This document shows positions 5,600-6,502 of a DNA stretch of 6,502 nucleotides, one piece after another. Position 1 is the first letter of the stretch. The number at the start of each line of letters is the position of its first letter. The notes under the pieces were generated by a model that saw nothing but the letters and a program-made list of their open reading frames with translations, searched no databases and was not told where the DNA came from. The stretch comes from Sphingomonadales bacterium (GTDB lineage: Bacteria; Pseudomonadota; Alphaproteobacteria; Sphingomonadales; Sphingomonadaceae): the NCBI GenBank assembly GCA_017302775.1, contig JAFLDC010000158.1:1-6502 (forward strand), in the 5' to 3' direction. Made by a program: the position numbers and the translations under genes.

Positions 5600-6286
5600 C
5601 TATTCCGGCGCCCCGCCAGTGCCGCCGCCATCCTGATCGCCATCCGGACGGGTCTGGAACACCTTGTCGACCAGGCCGAAAGCCAGTGCCTCGTCTGCGC
5701 TGAGCCAGGTGTCGCGGTCCATCGCGTCGGCCACTTCCTTCACCGATTTGCCGGTGTAGTCAGCATAGAGCTTGTGCATCGTTTCTTTAAGCCTGAGAAT
5801 TTCGCGCGCCTGAATCTCGATATCACTGGCCATACCGCGCGCACCACCCGACGGTTGGTGAACCATGATGCGTGCCTGGGGCAGTGCAATTCGCATACCC
5901 GGTTCGCCCGCGGCCAGCAGGAACGAACCCATCGAACATGCCTGGCCGATGCAAACGGTAGATACCTTGGGCTTGATGTATTGCATGGTATCATGGATCG
6001 CCATCCCGGCTGTCACCACCCCGCCAGGCGAGTTGATGTACATCGAGATGTCCTTCGAAGGATTTTCGCTTTCGAGGAACAGCAACTGGGCGACAATCAC
6101 CGAGGCCATGTGGTCCTCGACCTCTCCGGTCACAAAAATGATCCGCTCGCGCAGCAGGCGCGAGTAGATATCGAAGCTGCGTTCGCCGCGGCTCGACTGC
6201 TCTACCACTACCGGGATCAGCGCGCCGGTGGTCGGGTCTTGGGTGAATTGTCCGGTTGCGCTGCGGACGCCGTACAGGTCGATCAT
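5600..6286 (-). CDS. clpP: ATP-dependent Clp protease proteolytic subunit ClpP
   Basis: A 228-residue serine peptidase of family S14. Fourteen copies form the barrel that degrades proteins fed by ClpX (or ClpA) in the cytoplasm. The catalytic triad can be read as S118 ([10 protein letters not shown]), H143 (MVHQPSGG) and D192 ([12 protein letters not shown]). Other family blocks are [17 protein letters not shown] (42-58), [23 protein letters not shown] (82-104) and the handle region about 150-180. The N-terminus ([30 protein letters not shown]) is longer than the mature enzyme, so propeptide removal is likely. The C-terminus carries a Gly/Asp-rich tail (about 211-228) beyond the core; E. coli ClpP is 207 aa. 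Start ATG 6286 has a good ribosome site (AAGAGGG at 6293-6299, 6 nt away). It precedes clpX on the same strand, the common clpP-clpX order. Confidence 0.98.
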   Translation of the reverse strand: MIDLYGVRSATGQFTQDPTTGALIPVVVEQSSRGERSFDIYSRLLRERIIFVTGEVEDHMASVIVAQLLFLESENPSKDISMYINSPGGVVTAGMAIHDTMQYIKPKVSTVCIGQACSMGSFLLAAGEPGMRIALPQARIMVHQPSGGARGMASDIEIQAREILRLKETMHKLYADYTGKSVKEVADAMDRDTWLSADEALAFGLVDKVFQTRPDGDQDGGGTGGAPE

Positions 6287-6292
6287 GGGATT

Positions 6293-6299
6293 CCCTCTT
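6293..6299 (-). promoter_or_regulatory. Ribosome binding site of clpP
   Basis: AAGAGGG on the - strand, 6 nt from ATG 6286. It supports this start. Confidence 0.75.
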
Positions 6300-6309
6300 G
6301 CTTGAAGCG

Positions 6310-6341
6310 CCTATGTCGCGACTGGTGACGCGATGTTCAAG
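6310..6341 (-). promoter_or_regulatory. Candidate clpP promoter (heat-shock-like -35) with internal dyad
   Basis: On the - strand CTTGAA (6336-6341) matches the -35 core of RpoH (heat shock) promoters. CGACATAGG (6310-6318) is a partial match to their CCCCAT-type -10, but the CTTGAA-to-CAT distance is 20 nt, 2-3 longer than in E. coli RpoH promoters. Read as sigma70, TTGAAC and GACATA are 17 nt apart with a poor -10. Between the boxes lies TCGCG-N8-CGCGA (6316-6333). A start near 6303 would leave a leader of about 17 nt. Confidence 0.35.
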
Positions 6342-6448
6342 AGCGTTAACCCATGGGCCCGCAAACGTTGCCCTCGCTGCCGCCTGCCACGGTAATCATC
6401 GAGCGGCCAAGGCACGCCGGCCTGCTGGTGCTTACGCCGCTGCGCGGA

Positions 6449-6502
6449 TCATTCGTAAGTCGCCCGGCCATCAAAGACCTTGAGCACCTTACACGTCTCG
6501 CC
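6449..6502 (-). CDS. C-terminal end of an unidentified protein, partial
   Basis: The last 17 codons and TGA stop (6449-6451) of a - strand frame that runs off the window edge. The visible peptide ends TCKVLKVFDGRATYE, which has the balanced look of a real protein end, and it is oriented with clpP and clpX. The family cannot be named from this fragment. It could still be a chance open frame. Confidence 0.45.
   Translation of the reverse strand, partial: GETCKVLKVFDGRATYE

Larger units (their letters stand above)
6287..6448. other. Intergenic region upstream of clpP
   Basis: This 162-bp gap lies between clpP and the gene fragment at the right edge. Apart from the clpP ribosome site and promoter candidate, it contains no convincing coding frame and no strong terminator for the upstream gene. 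Confidence 0.5.

Noticed and set aside
4301..6328. Long + strand open frames (278 and 387 codons) opposite clpX and clpP
   Set aside because: They are antisense to two unmistakable genes and arise from GC-rich codon bias; their translations show no family features.

Overview
The window reads as chromosomal DNA of a GC-rich alphaproteobacterium, most likely a sphingomonad or erythrobacter relative. This is inferred from high GC, the sequence character of ClpX and ClpP, and the sigma/anti-sigma/fasciclin gene set; the species cannot be fixed from sequence alone. No RNA gene, insertion sequence, CRISPR array or recent mobile element was seen, and every gene shares the same GC-rich codon style.

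Left part (1-2808, + strand): a cation diffusion facilitator (CDF) metal exporter lacking its first residues is followed after 9 bp by an ECF sigma factor. The sigma gene overlaps, by ATGA, a membrane-bound RskA-type anti-sigma factor. After 85 bp comes an exported fasciclin (FAS1) protein. This parallels the mycobacterial SigK/RskA system, whose targets MPT70 and MPT83 are FAS1 proteins. An ECF-like promoter (TGCATCC, 15 nt, CCGTATA) sits just upstream of the fasciclin gene and is a plausible target of the sigma factor. The predicted mature fasciclin protein starts Gly-Gln-His with further spaced histidines, hinting at metal binding.

Middle (2809-4189, + strand): a structured 227-bp gap with strong inverted repeats precedes two overlapping genes for exported proteins. 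One is an NTF2-like (DUF4440/SnoaL-type) protein; the other is an unrecognised periplasmic protein.

Right part (4211-6502, - strand): clpX and clpP run convergently to the middle genes. clpP is upstream and clpX downstream, encoding the unfoldase and peptidase of the ClpXP protease. The 132-bp gap between them holds a long two-tier hairpin followed at once by a sigma70-like promoter, so clpX may be expressed partly apart from clpP. A clpP promoter candidate with a dyad in its spacer lies upstream. At the right edge is the last 17 codons of another - strand gene.

The most interesting part is the sigma/anti-sigma/fasciclin module with its candidate promoter and possible link to metal handling. 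It looks like a variant of a known architecture rather than a wholly new system.
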